Origin: CADEEL01 sp050246475
Lineage (GTDB): Bacteria > Pseudomonadota > Alphaproteobacteria > Caulobacterales > Aquidulcibacteraceae
Assembly: GCA_050246475.1 (NCBI GenBank)
Contig: JBFWVZ010000001.1
Coordinates: forward strand, 558,001-622,000
DNA: 64,000 nt
Reading direction: 5' to 3'
Part shown: piece by piece, positions 8,452 to 18,080 of the stretch
How positions within the stretch are numbered: the stretch's first letter is position 1
Layout: each line of letters starts with the position of its first letter
The notes under the pieces: generated by a model
What the model saw: only the letters and a program-made list of their open reading frames with translations
Databases searched by the model: none
Told to the model about the DNA's origin: nothing
Position numbers and translations under genes: made by a program

Positions 8452-9708
8452 TCATTCGAGGCGATCGGCCTTGCGCAGGTCGGGGAAGAGCTTCGCCCAA
8501 AGCGCCGTCACGCCCAGTGCGCCGACTCCGCCGAAGATCGCGGCGCCGACGGGGCCGAGGAAACGCGCGACGACGCCCGATTCAAACTCGCCCAATTCGT
8601 TCGACGCGCTGATGAAGAGCGTGGAGACGGCCGCCACGCGCCCGCGCATCGGATCGGGCGTGACGAGTTGCACGAGCGTCTGGCGCACGAAGACGGAGAG
8701 CATGTCGGCGCCGCCGAGCACGGCGAGCGCAACGACAGAGAGCCAGAAAATCTGCGAAATGCCGAACACGATGGTCGCCGCGCCGAAGACGGCGACGCCC
8801 CAGAACATGATCGGCCCGGCGTGGCGTTTGATCGGCGAACTCGCGAGGTAGAGCCCGACGAGCGTTGCGCCGATTGCAGGCGCGGCGCGCAGGACGCCGA
8901 AGCCTTCCGCGCCGACGTGCAGGACATCGCGTGCGAAGACCGGCAAGAGCGCGGTCGCGCCGCCCAACAGCACGGCGAAGAGGTCGAGCGAGATCGCGCC
9001 GAACACGATCTTCTGGCGCCAGACGTAAGAGAGGCCTTCCTTGATCAAGGTCCAGCGCGAGCCTGCCTGCACGACGGGTTTGGTGGAGCGGCGGATGAGC
9101 ACGAGGCCGAGGAAGGACGCCGCATAGAGCGCGCCGGCGGCGGCGAAGGCCGTCTCAACGGAGCGGGCGACGAGAATGCCGCCCAGTGCTGGCCCGAGGA
9201 TCGATGCGGATTGCCAGGCCAGAGAGTTCCACGCGATGGCGCGCGGCAGCAAAGCGCGCGGCACCAGCATCGGGCCCATCGCGGTGTTGGCGGGTGCGAA
9301 GAATGAGCGCGAGATTCCGAACAACGCCGCCGCGCACAGGAGCAAGCCGACGCTGGCGAAACCGAAATGCGCTGCGGCGAAGAGGAAGAGAACGGTCGCG
9401 ATCTCTCCGGCCAAACAGAAGAGCAGGATGCGCTTGCGCTCGTAGCGATCGGCGCTTTCGCCGGCGGGCAAGGCGAGAAGCAGAAGCGGCAGGAAGGTGA
9501 CGAGGCCGATGAAGCCGACCTGAAGCGCCGCTTCGGGCACGCTCATGGTGCGCCGCGCCAGCGCGTAGATCTGCCAGCCCATGGCGACGGCTTGGATCTG
9601 CACGCCCAAGGTCGCGGCCGCGCGGGAGAGCCAATAGATCACATAGTCGCGCTCGCGCAGCAGCGCGGCGGCGGTGGAGGCGGGCTGCTGCTCGGCGGAC
9701 TCGCTCAT
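8452..9708 (-). CDS. MFS transporter, EntS/MFS_3-like
   Basis: 418 residues with about twelve hydrophobic segments and the MFS loop 2-3 motif in GESADRYERKRIL near residue 70. The arrangement matches the MFS_3 (enterobactin-exporter EntS-like) family, which exports siderophores or drugs; the cargo here is unknown. The ATG at 9708 (MSESAEQQ) is preferred over the in-frame ATG at 9804, which would add 32 low-complexity residues and run into the divergent gene. The ribosome site is weak. Confidence 0.92.
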   Translation of the reverse strand: MSESAEQQPASTAAALLRERDYVIYWLSRAAATLGVQIQAVAMGWQIYALARRTMSVPEAALQVGFIGLVTFLPLLLLALPAGESADRYERKRILLFCLAGEIATVLFLFAAAHFGFASVGLLLCAAALFGISRSFFAPANTAMGPMLVPRALLPRAIAWNSLAWQSASILGPALGGILVARSVETAFAAAGALYAASFLGLVLIRRSTKPVVQAGSRWTLIKEGLSYVWRQKIVFGAISLDLFAVLLGGATALLPVFARDVLHVGAEGFGVLRAAPAIGATLVGLYLASSPIKRHAGPIMFWGVAVFGAATIVFGISQIFWLSVVALAVLGGADMLSVFVRQTLVQLVTPDPMRGRVAAVSTLFISASNELGEFESGVVARFLGPVGAAIFGGVGALGVTALWAKLFPDLRKADRLE

Positions 9709-9804
9709 GGGAGGCGCGTTCCTCGCTCGCGCCGCGTTCGCGCGCAATGACTTTCGCGCCGGAGCAAGCGTGCTATAGGCGCGCGCCTTCGAGGACGGGG
9801 ACAA

Positions 9805-10329
9805 ATGGATTCAGGCCAAGCCTTGCGCGTCGAGATCGCGGCGGAAGCGTCCGCGCACGCGGACGCGCTCGCGCGTGTGCTTGACGCGGCGTTCGGGCCT
9901 GGGCGCTTCGCGAAGACCAGCGAGCGGGTGCGTGAGTTGGGCGCGCGCCACCGGCTCGATCTCTCTCGCGTTGGGCTGGTCAACGGCGCGCCCGTCGGCT
10001 GCTGCCGGATGTACGATATCTTGGTGGGCGCGAAGCCCGCGCTTTTTCTCGGGCCGTTGGCTGTCGATCCCGCGCATCAGCGCGGCGGCTTGGGCGGCGA
10101 TCTTGTCGAGGCCGCGCTCGCTGCGAGCAAAGCCGAAGGGCTTGGCGTCATCGTCGTGGGCGCGGCGAGCTTCTTTCAGCCATTCGGCTTCTCGCTCATT
10201 CCGCATGGGCGTGTGCTGATGCCGGGGCCTGTCGATTGGAAGCGGTTCCAGTGGCTCGCGCTTCGTCCCGGCGCGCTTGACGATCTCGCCGGGCCAGTCA
10301 GCGCGCCTCGCGCCGCCAGCCCACGATAA
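9805..10329 (+). CDS. GNAT-family N-acetyltransferase
   Basis: 174 residues of the YhbS/GNAT type. The acetyl-CoA pocket is LAVDPAHQRGGLGGDLVEAAL near residues 87-107 (motif A, Q/RxxGxG/A) and the C-terminal strand is FFQPFGFSLIP. The start has GGGGACA directly upstream. The acceptor is unknown. The gene is divergent from the MFS gene and its last 32 bases overlap, tail to tail, the vWA gene. Confidence 0.93.
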   Translation: MDSGQALRVEIAAEASAHADALARVLDAAFGPGRFAKTSERVRELGARHRLDLSRVGLVNGAPVGCCRMYDILVGAKPALFLGPLAVDPAHQRGGLGGDLVEAALAASKAEGLGVIVVGAASFFQPFGFSLIPHGRVLMPGPVDWKRFQWLALRPGALDDLAGPVSAPRAASPR

Positions 10330-12337
10330 GCAGCAGCAAGCCAAAGCCCGCCCACGCCCAGCCGGGGCCGAGCGGTTCGGCGGCGGCGGCGCGCACGGCG
10401 TAGGCGCCCATGTTGCGGAAGCCGATCCAGCCCGCGCCCGAGGCGCCGGCGTTGCGATCGACGCGGCGCACTTGGGGAAGATTGGCGCCATTCTCTCCCG
10501 CCATCACGAGCGAGCCGCCGGTCTCTCTCGTCAGTGGACGGATCAAATCGCCCGTTGCGTTCAACGCCGCGGCTTCGCGCGGATTGAGCGGGCCGACGGC
10601 TGCGTACGCGCGCAGATTGCCCGAGCGCGCTTCGTAAAGGCCCTGCGCTGTCGCCGGCGCCGTCGCGCGGTAGATGCCGGGCTCGGTTTCAGCGAGCGGG
10701 ACTTGGATCTGTTGGCCGTTGGGCGGGATGATGGTGACTGGGCCTGGCGCGGCGCCGAGCGTGGTTCTTTCGATGGCGAGGCCCGCTTCATCGGGATCGA
10801 GCGTCAGGCGCTCGTCTTCGAGCTCCGGCTCCTGCATCAGCCAATGCGCGAGGCGGCGCAGCAATTCGCCGTGCGGGCCGCCGCCTTCGTAGCCGCGCGC
10901 CCAGAGCCATGCTTGATCGGACCAGAGTTGCGCAACGCGCCCGCGCCCGGCGCGATCGAGCACAAGCAAGGGATGGCCCGCGCCCGAGAGCACGGTCTGC
11001 CCGCCGCTCGCTTGCGCGGGAACGATGCGCGTCCAGCGGCCCCAGGATTCCGGCGAGGGCAGCGCGCGCACGACGGGATGACGCAAGCCCAACGCGGTCG
11101 GCGCGGGGCGGAAGGCTTGCGTGAGTACGCCGCCGATCGGGCGCGAGGGCAGGATCGCAGAAAGCGGCGTCGCATAGACGCTGTCTTCGGTCGCGTCGTA
11201 AGGGCCGGCGGCGATCAGCAGCGCGCCGCCTTCTTCGACGCGGCGCGCGATGTTATCGAAATAGATCGGCTGGAGAATGTCGCGGCGGCGATAGCGGTCG
11301 AAGATGATGAGATCGAATTCGTTCAGGCGATCCTGAAAGAGTTCGCGCGTCGGGAAGGGGATGAGCGCGAGTTCGTCGAGCGGGGTGAAGTCGAGCTTCT
11401 CGGGCGGGCGCAAAATCGTGAAGTGGACGAGATCGACGGCGGGATCGCTCTTGAGCAGGTTGCGCCAAACGCGCGCGCCCGCGTGCGGCTCTCCGGTGAT
11501 GAGCAGCACACGCAAGCGATCGCGCACGCCCGCAAGCGTGAATGCGGCGCGGTTGTTGGCGAGCGATATTTCGTTCGGCCCACGCTCTGCTTCCACGACC
11601 ACCATGTTTGGCCCGCGCCGCGGCGTCGTCAGGCGCACCTGAAAGGGGCGGTTGGCGCGCGCGTTCATGCGGCGCACTTCGCGCCCGTCGATCGTCACGC
11701 GCACCGGAACCCACGCGTTCGCGTCGGGATCTTCGACGCGCGCTTCGATGGTGAAGGGCTCGCCGACAATGCCGAAGGCGGGCGCGGCGATGAGTTCGAT
11801 GCGGCGATCGCCGCGATTGGGATCGCCGATGACGATTGCGTGGACTGGGCCCGTGTTGCGCAAGCGCTCACGCGCGGCGGCGTCGGCGATCTGGCCGTCG
11901 GTGATGACGATGCTGCCGGCCAAGCGCGCGCGGTCGACATCGGCCAAGGCATCGTCGAGCGCAGTGACGAGCATGGTGCCGTCGCCCGTGCCGCGCGTTT
12001 CACGGATGCGGACTTCGAGGTTCTGTTCGCGATTGAGCCGATTGGCGAGCTCTTGCGCGGCGCGGCGTGCGGCGTCGGCGCGGCCGGCCAGCGCCAAGCT
12101 CTCGCTCTGATCGACGAGGATGACAGCAATATCCGAAGCCGGCTCGCGCGTTTCACGCACCCACATCGGCTGCGCGAGGCCGACTAAGATGAAGAGCAAG
12201 CCAAGCGCGCGGGTGATGGGCGCCATGCCGCCGCGCCACGCATAGATCGCCAATCCGATCGCGCACAGCACGCCCAAGCCGATGATGAGCGGCCAAGCGA
12301 GCGCGGGATCGAAGCCTAAGCGGCTGGCGAAATTCAT
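10298..12337 (-). CDS. Membrane protein with vWA-like domain
   Basis: 679 residues. Two N-terminal membrane helices (about 14-60) precede a von Willebrand A-like fold with the MIDAS motif DQSES in VILVDQSESL near residue 80 and ITDGQIADAA near 150. Next come Ig-like strands, a class-I glutamine-amidotransferase-like central part (RVLLITGEPHAGARVWRNLL), and a C-terminal helix (WAWAGFGLLLLIVGW). The ATG at 12337 overlaps the stop of the upstream gene (ATGA). It is the last gene of the MoxR operon, which in many alphaproteobacteria encodes a MoxR-chaperoned, membrane-bound vWA complex of unknown job. Confidence 0.9.
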   Translation of the reverse strand: MNFASRLGFDPALAWPLIIGLGVLCAIGLAIYAWRGGMAPITRALGLLFILVGLAQPMWVRETREPASDIAVILVDQSESLALAGRADAARRAAQELANRLNREQNLEVRIRETRGTGDGTMLVTALDDALADVDRARLAGSIVITDGQIADAAARERLRNTGPVHAIVIGDPNRGDRRIELIAAPAFGIVGEPFTIEARVEDPDANAWVPVRVTIDGREVRRMNARANRPFQVRLTTPRRGPNMVVVEAERGPNEISLANNRAAFTLAGVRDRLRVLLITGEPHAGARVWRNLLKSDPAVDLVHFTILRPPEKLDFTPLDELALIPFPTRELFQDRLNEFDLIIFDRYRRRDILQPIYFDNIARRVEEGGALLIAAGPYDATEDSVYATPLSAILPSRPIGGVLTQAFRPAPTALGLRHPVVRALPSPESWGRWTRIVPAQASGGQTVLSGAGHPLLVLDRAGRGRVAQLWSDQAWLWARGYEGGGPHGELLRRLAHWLMQEPELEDERLTLDPDEAGLAIERTTLGAAPGPVTIIPPNGQQIQVPLAETEPGIYRATAPATAQGLYEARSGNLRAYAAVGPLNPREAAALNATGDLIRPLTRETGGSLVMAGENGANLPQVRRVDRNAGASGAGWIGFRNMGAYAVRAAAAEPLGPGWAWAGFGLLLLIVGWRREAR

Positions 12338-14994
12338 CGCCGGCCCTCGCGGCCCAAGCGCTCGAGCAATGCGGGCACATGCACCTGGTCGGCTTTGTAA
12401 TTGCCGGTGAGCGCGACCATCACGAGATTGACGCCGAAGCGCAGCGCCAGTTCGCGCTGGCGCATGCCGCCGGACATGTTGGCGCCGTCGAGCGAGGCCC
12501 AGGCCGCGGCCCAATCGCCGTTGCCGACGAAGAGCGAAGCGACGCCGTCGCGCATTTGCGCGGCCGTCGCTGTTTCGGCCCACAAAGTCGGGCTCGTCGC
12601 GCGGCCGGGGAAGGCGCGCATCAGATAGAAAGCGCGCGCGACGACATGATCGGCGCCGACGCGCTCAAGGGGCGGCACGTCAAGGCCGGAGAGCATGATC
12701 TGCGCGGGGCGTCGCGCGGTGTTGGCGCGGCCCGCGTCGCGGGTGTCGAGCAGCAGCAAGCCGCCCAGGCGCAAGTAGCGGTCGAGATTGGCAATGGCCG
12801 CATCGCTCAGGCGCGCCGGCGCGGGGGGCGCCGCCCAATAGAGGAACGGAAAGACGGAGAGATCGTCGCGCGCGAGATCGACGCCGACAGGCGGGCCCGG
12901 CTCAACGGACGTGCGCGCGATCAGGATGTCGGTGAGGCCCTGCAGGCCATCGCGGGACAATCGATCCGTACCCGGATCGCCGGTGCGCACATAAGCCAAG
13001 CGGATGTTGAGCGTCGGATCGTCGGCGCTTTGCGCATGCGCATCGGGAACGAAGATGAGCAGCGCAATCGCTGCGGCGGCGGTTCGTGCGAAGCGAAGCC
13101 GTCCCGCAAGCCAGAGCGAGAGGAGCAGATCGAGCGCAAGTAGCGTCAGCGCTGCGCCGAGGAACCATCCCGCCAATGGGCGGGCGCGGGCGCCGCCCAG
13201 GCCCATGCGCGCGATGGTGTTCGGCAATTGAAGCGGCGCGAGCGTTTCGTTCTGTGCGGCGGCGTCGATGGATGCGGCGATGCCGGCGCGCTCGTAAAGT
13301 CCAGGCGGCGCCAGAGGGCCGGCGCGCGCCGAGGCGAAGGCGTTGGCTTGGATCGGCTCGGCGTCCGCGCCCGCCGGCGCCAAGGCGCCGAAGCCATCGA
13401 TCAGGCGCGTCGCGATGTAGGGGCCGGTCGCATCGGGGCGGTCGCCCGCGCCTTCGGCGCGGCCGGCGAAAGCGAGCGTGCGGCGAAGCATCTCCACGTA
13501 GAGGCCGGAGAGCGGGAGGTCCGACCATTCAGGACCAGCCGTCACGTGGAAGAGAACGATGAGCCCGCGTTCGCGCGGGGCGGCGGTGACGATTGGCGCG
13601 CCGTCGGCCAAGCGCGCCCAGACGCGGCTTTCGGTTTCGGCGCTCGGCTCGGCCAAGACTTGGCGGCGCACCGCGACATCGTTTGGGATCGCGAGGCCCG
13701 CGAAGGGGCTTTCGGCCGCGAAGGCGCGCAGCGTTTGCGCACGCTCCCAAGAGAGCGCGCTGCCCATCGTGCGCGCGCCGGGGCGCAAGCGAACCGGCAA
13801 GAGATCGTCCGCATCGTTGGCGAGGCGCGGGCCCGCGAAGCGGATGAGCAAGCCGCCGCGCGCGATCCAGCGATCGATGGCTTCGCGGTCCGGCGGCGCC
13901 AAGCGGCTCGCATCCGGCAGCACCATCGCTTGCACGCGCGCTTCGACAAGCTCCCGCGCGCTGCCTCTCTGCAATGTCGCGTAAGGCTGGAGCGCGCGAT
14001 CGACATAAAAGAGATCGGAGAGGAGCGGCTGGCCTTCGCCGCCCGGATCGACCAAGCCGACAACCGGGCGCGCCGCGCCGCCTGCAATCAAGCGCGTCGC
14101 GCCAGCGCTTTCTTCGCCGACGATGCGCACGCGCGCCGTACGCGCGGCTATTTCCGGCGGGAGTTCGATGCGCGCATTGGCGATATCGCCGGTGAAGGCG
14201 AGTTCGGCTGAGCCCAACGAGCGACCCTGCGCGGTTTCGGCGGTGACGGCGCCCGCGGCGGGGCCGCTTTCCGCGCGGCGCACAGCGATCGCCACGCCGT
14301 CGGCGCCGACTGCTGCCTCCGTGATTGCACGCGCGGTCATGGCCGGCATGCGCGCGACGACAGGCCCGCGCGCGAGGAGGAGTTCGCTGAGTTGCGCCGC
14401 GCCCGCGTCGGTCAAGCCGTCGGTGATCCAGACGATGCGGGAGAAGCGCTGACTGACGGCGCTCAAGCGCCGCGCGGCGTCGGCGCGATCGGGGCGCCAG
14501 GCTTGCGGCTCAAGCGAGGTTATGCGCGCGCGGGCTTCGCCGGGGGGCATGGCGATGCCGGGATCGAGCGGGCGGCGCGTTGGCGCGGTGCGGAGCAGGA
14601 AGACTTGGCCGTTGGCGCGTTCGGCTTCGGCGATGGCGTCGAGCGCCGCGGCGCGCGCTTCGGCCCAGAAGGGCGCGCTCGTCCAGCCGTCATCGATGAC
14701 GATGAGCGTGCGCGATGCGCTTCCCGCCGCCGCCGTCGCTTCCGGGGCGAGGCTCGGGCGCGCGAAGCCAACGATCATCAGCGCGCACATCAACGCGCGC
14801 ACCAGAACGAGCCAGAGCGGCGCACGCTCGCGCGATTGCTCATCGGTTTGCAAGTCCAGGAGCAACCGCAAAGGCGGGAAGGCGGCGCGCTGCGGGGCGG
14901 GCGGCGTGGCGCGCAGCACCCAGAAGAGAATGGGCAGTGCGAGAAGCGCGAAGAGCGCGGCGGGCGCGGCGAACGCGATGGGCCCAATCGTCAC
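12334..14994 (-). CDS. BatA-like / DUF4159 membrane protein
   Basis: 886 residues. The N-terminal BatA-type module has two membrane helices (LFALLALPILFWVLRATPP and LVLVRALMCALMIVGFARP), then a vWA-like region (TLIVIDDGWTS, residues near 98). After a periplasmic-like middle part come two more helices (WFLGAALTLLALDLLLSLWL and TAAAAIALLIFVPDAHA) and a C-terminal DUF4159 domain (LNIRLAYVRTGD to the end). The start is GTG at 14994, overlapping the DUF58 stop in GTGA. The MIDAS-like site is degenerate (DDGWTS), so metal binding is doubtful. It is a middle gene of the four-gene moxR operon. Confidence 0.93.
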   Translation of the reverse strand: MTIGPIAFAAPAALFALLALPILFWVLRATPPAPQRAAFPPLRLLLDLQTDEQSRERAPLWLVLVRALMCALMIVGFARPSLAPEATAAAGSASRTLIVIDDGWTSAPFWAEARAAALDAIAEAERANGQVFLLRTAPTRRPLDPGIAMPPGEARARITSLEPQAWRPDRADAARRLSAVSQRFSRIVWITDGLTDAGAAQLSELLLARGPVVARMPAMTARAITEAAVGADGVAIAVRRAESGPAAGAVTAETAQGRSLGSAELAFTGDIANARIELPPEIAARTARVRIVGEESAGATRLIAGGAARPVVGLVDPGGEGQPLLSDLFYVDRALQPYATLQRGSARELVEARVQAMVLPDASRLAPPDREAIDRWIARGGLLIRFAGPRLANDADDLLPVRLRPGARTMGSALSWERAQTLRAFAAESPFAGLAIPNDVAVRRQVLAEPSAETESRVWARLADGAPIVTAAPRERGLIVLFHVTAGPEWSDLPLSGLYVEMLRRTLAFAGRAEGAGDRPDATGPYIATRLIDGFGALAPAGADAEPIQANAFASARAGPLAPPGLYERAGIAASIDAAAQNETLAPLQLPNTIARMGLGGARARPLAGWFLGAALTLLALDLLLSLWLAGRLRFARTAAAAIALLIFVPDAHAQSADDPTLNIRLAYVRTGDPGTDRLSRDGLQGLTDILIARTSVEPGPPVGVDLARDDLSVFPFLYWAAPPAPARLSDAAIANLDRYLRLGGLLLLDTRDAGRANTARRPAQIMLSGLDVPPLERVGADHVVARAFYLMRAFPGRATSPTLWAETATAAQMRDGVASLFVGNGDWAAAWASLDGANMSGGMRQRELALRFGVNLVMVALTGNYKADQVHVPALLERLGREGRR

Positions 14995-15842
14995 CGCGCG
15001 CGCTCCGAGAGCGAAGCGGCGAGCATCGCGAAGGTCGGCGTCGCGGGGCGATCGGTGCGGTGAAGCAGCGTCAGGAAGCCCAGCGCGCGCGCCATTTCGC
15101 GCAGGTCGCGGCGATGTGTTTCAAGCCGCGCGGCGAAGGTTTCGCGGGCGGTTTCGGCGCGGCCGAGCAGCACTTCTTGTCTGCCGCCGACTTCGTGGAA
15201 GAGCGTGCGGCCTTCGAAAGGAAAGTCTTCCTCCGCCGGATCGCAGATCATCAGCAACACGCCGGAAGCGTTGGCGGCGGCGAGTTTGGTCAGATGCGCG
15301 CGCCATTCCTCGACGGGCCTGTAGAAGTCGCTGCACAGGATCGCGCAGGCGCGCTGCGTGGCGCTCGGCGGATCGCTTGGCTGGCGCTGCGTGAGGTCGA
15401 TCGCCAAACGATCGACGGCGCGCGCGCCGGCGCGCGGGATGCCGCCCAGCACGCCGACGCGTTCGCCGCCGCGGGCGAGGAGCGTTGCAAGCGCCAACGA
15501 CAAAACGAGCGCGCGGCGGCGCTTCGTCGGCAAGTTCGGATCGGCGCGCCAATCGAAGCCGGGCGATGGATCGAGCCAGAAGAGTGCGGTTTGGGCCGCT
15601 TCGCGTTCGCGCTCACGCACATAGAGGCGTTCGCCGCGCGCGCTCCTGCGCCAATCGACGAGCTTGGCGCCGTCTTCGGCGCTGTGATCGCGGTATTGCC
15701 AGAAGGCTTCGCCGGGCCCCGCGCGGCGGCGGCCGTGCACGCCGGGCGCGGCGGCGGCGAGCCGCTTTGCTTCAAGCAAGATGCCCGGCAGATCGCCCGC
15801 AAGTGCTGCGGCGTCCGCGCGGTCTAGATCGACCGGCGCCAT
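14991..15842 (-). CDS. DUF58 domain protein
   Basis: 283 residues carrying the DUF58 signature WQYRDHSAEDGAKLVDWRRSARGERLYVREREREAAQTALFWLD (short form of RxY-x-GD-x-IDW-x-AR-x-x-VRE) and vWA-like strands afterwards. DUF58 proteins accompany MoxR ATPases. The start at 15842 lies four bases after the moxR stop; the longer frame upstream is just the shadow of moxR. The stop overlaps the next gene's GTG start, so coupling through the operon is likely. Confidence 0.94.
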   Translation of the reverse strand: MAPVDLDRADAAALAGDLPGILLEAKRLAAAAPGVHGRRRAGPGEAFWQYRDHSAEDGAKLVDWRRSARGERLYVREREREAAQTALFWLDPSPGFDWRADPNLPTKRRRALVLSLALATLLARGGERVGVLGGIPRAGARAVDRLAIDLTQRQPSDPPSATQRACAILCSDFYRPVEEWRAHLTKLAAANASGVLLMICDPAEEDFPFEGRTLFHEVGGRQEVLLGRAETARETFAARLETHRRDLREMARALGFLTLLHRTDRPATPTFAMLAASLSERAR

Positions 15843-15846
15843 CGCC

Positions 15847-16857
15847 TCACGCTGCTTTCGAAGCGAGATCGTCCACGAGGGAGTCGATGTCCAGGCCTTC
15901 CGCGCGCGCGCCGAAGGAGAGCGACATGCGATGCACGAGCGCTGGGCGCGCGAGCGCGGCGACGTCATCGAGCGCGGGGGCCAATCTTCCGCGCAGCAGC
16001 GCGCGGGCGCGCGCGGCGAGCATCAACGCTTGGCCCGCGCGGGGGCCCGGGCCCCAGGCGACGTGCTGGTTGACGCGCGGATCGCTCGAAGAGCCAGGGC
16101 GCGCCGAGCGTACGAGATTGAGAATCGCTGCCAACACTTTTTCGCCGACGGGCATGCGGCGCACGAGCGTTTGCAGTGCGACGAGCCCCTGCGCATCCAG
16201 CACGCACTGCGGCTCCTGTTCGGTGAGGCCGGTCGTCTCGACGAGGATTTTCCGCTCGGTCTCACTGTCCGGGTACGGAACATCGATCTGCAACAGGAAG
16301 CGGTCGAGCTGCGCTTCGGGGAGCGGATAGGCGCCTTCGTGCTCGATAGGGTTTTGCGTGGCGAGCACGTGGAAGGGGAAGGGGACGTCATGGGCGACGC
16401 CCGCGACCGTAACCTGCCGCTCCTGCATGGCTTGGAGCAGCGCCGATTGCGTGCGCGGGGAGGCTCGGTTGATCTCATCGGCCATCAGGAGCTGCGTGAA
16501 CACCGGGCCCTTGACGAACCTAAAGTGACGTTTGCCAGCCTCGTCCTGATCCAGCACCTCGGAGCCCAGAATGTCGGCGGGCATCAAATCCGGCGTGAAT
16601 TGCACGCGCGCCCAATCGAGGCCCAGCACTTGGGCCATGGCTTGCACCAAACGCGTCTTGGCCAAGCCCGGTGCGCCGACCAGAAGGCCGTGCCCGCCCG
16701 CGAGCACGCAGGCCAGGGCTTGCTCGACGACGCGCTCCTGCCCAAAGACAGCTTTCGCGATCTCGGCGCGGGCGCGGGCGAGCGTTTCGCCGGCGCGTTC
16801 GGCTTCAGCGGCGAGATTGGGGCCCGCGCCGTCGATGATGTCGGAGGTCGTGTTCAT
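15847..16857 (-). CDS. MoxR-family AAA+ ATPase
   Basis: 336-residue AAA+ chaperone-like ATPase. Walker A is GAPGLAKT near residue 57, Walker B is LLMADEINRA near 121, sensor-1 lies in HVLATQNPIEHEGAYPLPEAQLDRF, and a lid domain follows. MoxR proteins ready vWA-domain partners, here the proteins encoded by the next three genes. The ATG at 16857 is preceded by GGAG nine bases up; the frame runs on upstream but is the antisense of the DUF1285 gene. First gene of the leftward operon, divergent from DUF1285 with 51 bases between starts. Confidence 0.96.
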   Translation of the reverse strand: MNTTSDIIDGAGPNLAAEAERAGETLARARAEIAKAVFGQERVVEQALACVLAGGHGLLVGAPGLAKTRLVQAMAQVLGLDWARVQFTPDLMPADILGSEVLDQDEAGKRHFRFVKGPVFTQLLMADEINRASPRTQSALLQAMQERQVTVAGVAHDVPFPFHVLATQNPIEHEGAYPLPEAQLDRFLLQIDVPYPDSETERKILVETTGLTEQEPQCVLDAQGLVALQTLVRRMPVGEKVLAAILNLVRSARPGSSSDPRVNQHVAWGPGPRAGQALMLAARARALLRGRLAPALDDVAALARPALVHRMSLSFGARAEGLDIDSLVDDLASKAA

Positions 16858-16908
16858 GCGAGGCAAGCTCCGGCGCATGGGGGCGAAATTAGGGCGCGAA
16901 AGCAAGGC

Positions 16909-17475
16909 ATGACGATCGCATCTCCGTCGCTTGCAGATTTGATCGCCCAACTCCAGCGCGAAGCGGGGCCCAAACGCAGCTTGCCGCCCGTTCACCTTTG
17001 GAATCCCGCCTATTGCGGCGAAGCGGGCTTTGAAATCCTGCGCGACGGGAGCTGGAAGCACGAGGGCGTGCGCATCACGCGCGAAAGCATGGTGCGCCTC
17101 TTCGCCTCGATCTTGCGCAAGGACGAGGACGGCGTGACCTATCTCGTCACGCCGGTCGAGAAGATCCGCGTCGATGTTGAGGATGCGGCGTTCATTGCGA
17201 TCCGGGCGGATCGCTTGGGCGAAGGCCGAGACGCCGCGATCGCGTTCACCACGAATGTCGGGGATGTCGTTACGGCTGGGCCGGACAATCCGATCCGCGT
17301 GACGCGTGATGTGGAAACGGGCGAGCCGCGCCCCTATGTGCTGGTGCGCGGGCGGCTCGAAGCGCGGATTCTGCGCGCGCCGTTCTATGAGATGGCGGAT
17401 TGGGCCGAAGCGCGGGACGGGCAGATGGGCGTCTGGAGCCAAGGCGCGTTCTTTCCGCTCGGTCCCGCGTTATGA
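16909..17475 (+). CDS. DUF1285 domain protein
   Basis: 188 residues covering the whole of DUF1285: PPVHLWNPAYCGEAGFEILRDGSW near residue 25, RITRESMVRLFASILRKDEDG, YLVTPVEKIRVDVEDAAF and TNVGDVVTAG. It is widely found in proteobacteria beside this Nudix gene; function not established, two PH-like folds are known from structural work on the family. Stop overlaps the Nudix start (ATGA). First gene of a three-gene rightward operon. Confidence 0.94.
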   Translation: MTIASPSLADLIAQLQREAGPKRSLPPVHLWNPAYCGEAGFEILRDGSWKHEGVRITRESMVRLFASILRKDEDGVTYLVTPVEKIRVDVEDAAFIAIRADRLGEGRDAAIAFTTNVGDVVTAGPDNPIRVTRDVETGEPRPYVLVRGRLEARILRAPFYEMADWAEARDGQMGVWSQGAFFPLGPAL

Positions 17476-18080
17476 GCGCCGATCTCTTGCGGCGGCTCGA
17501 GACGAAGCTCGATCCGCTCGACCGCTTGCAGACTGAAGTGCGGCGCGGCGATTTCGATCTCAATCCGCACGTGCCGATGCCCGAGCGCGTTCTTCGCTCC
17601 GCCGCGGTGCTCGCCGCGATCGTGACGCGGCCTGCCGGCTGGACGATGCTCTTCACCGAGCGCGCCGAGGATTTGCCAAGCCATCCTGGGCAGGTGTCTT
17701 TTCCGGGCGGGCGTGTGCAGGAAGGCGAGGACGTCGTCGCCGCCGCGCTCCGGGAAGCGGAAGAGGAAATCGGCGTCGCGCGCTTTGCATTCACGCCGCT
17801 CGGCGGCTGGGAGCCTTATGAAACGGGCACAGGCTACCGGATCACGCCCATTGTCGCGACGATTGCGCCGGGCTTCACAATCAATCCCGATCCGCGGGAG
17901 GTCGCGTCCGTTTTTGAAGCACCGATGGACTTTCTGATGAATCCCGCCAATCACGAGCGGCGCGAAGGCGAGTGGCGCGGGCAGAAGAGACATTATTACG
18001 CGATGCCGTACGACGGGCATTTCATCTGGGGCGCGACGGCGGGCATGATCCGCGCGCTTTATGAGCGGCTCTATTCATGA
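17472..18080 (+). CDS. Nudix hydrolase, CoA pyrophosphatase type
   Basis: 202 residues. The Nudix box spans about residues 80-102 (G-x5-E-x7-REAEEEIGV), and LPSHPGQVSFPGG just before it is the CoA-pyrophosphatase (NUDT7/YeaB) signature. It should split CoA into 3',5'-ADP and 4'-phosphopantetheine; cytosolic, Mg2+/Mn2+ dependent. The start at 17472 overlaps the DUF1285 stop by four bases, and its own stop overlaps the start of the CCA-enzyme gene in the same way. Confidence 0.96.
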   Translation: MSADLLRRLETKLDPLDRLQTEVRRGDFDLNPHVPMPERVLRSAAVLAAIVTRPAGWTMLFTERAEDLPSHPGQVSFPGGRVQEGEDVVAAALREAEEEIGVARFAFTPLGGWEPYETGTGYRITPIVATIAPGFTINPDPREVASVFEAPMDFLMNPANHERREGEWRGQKRHYYAMPYDGHFIWGATAGMIRALYERLYS

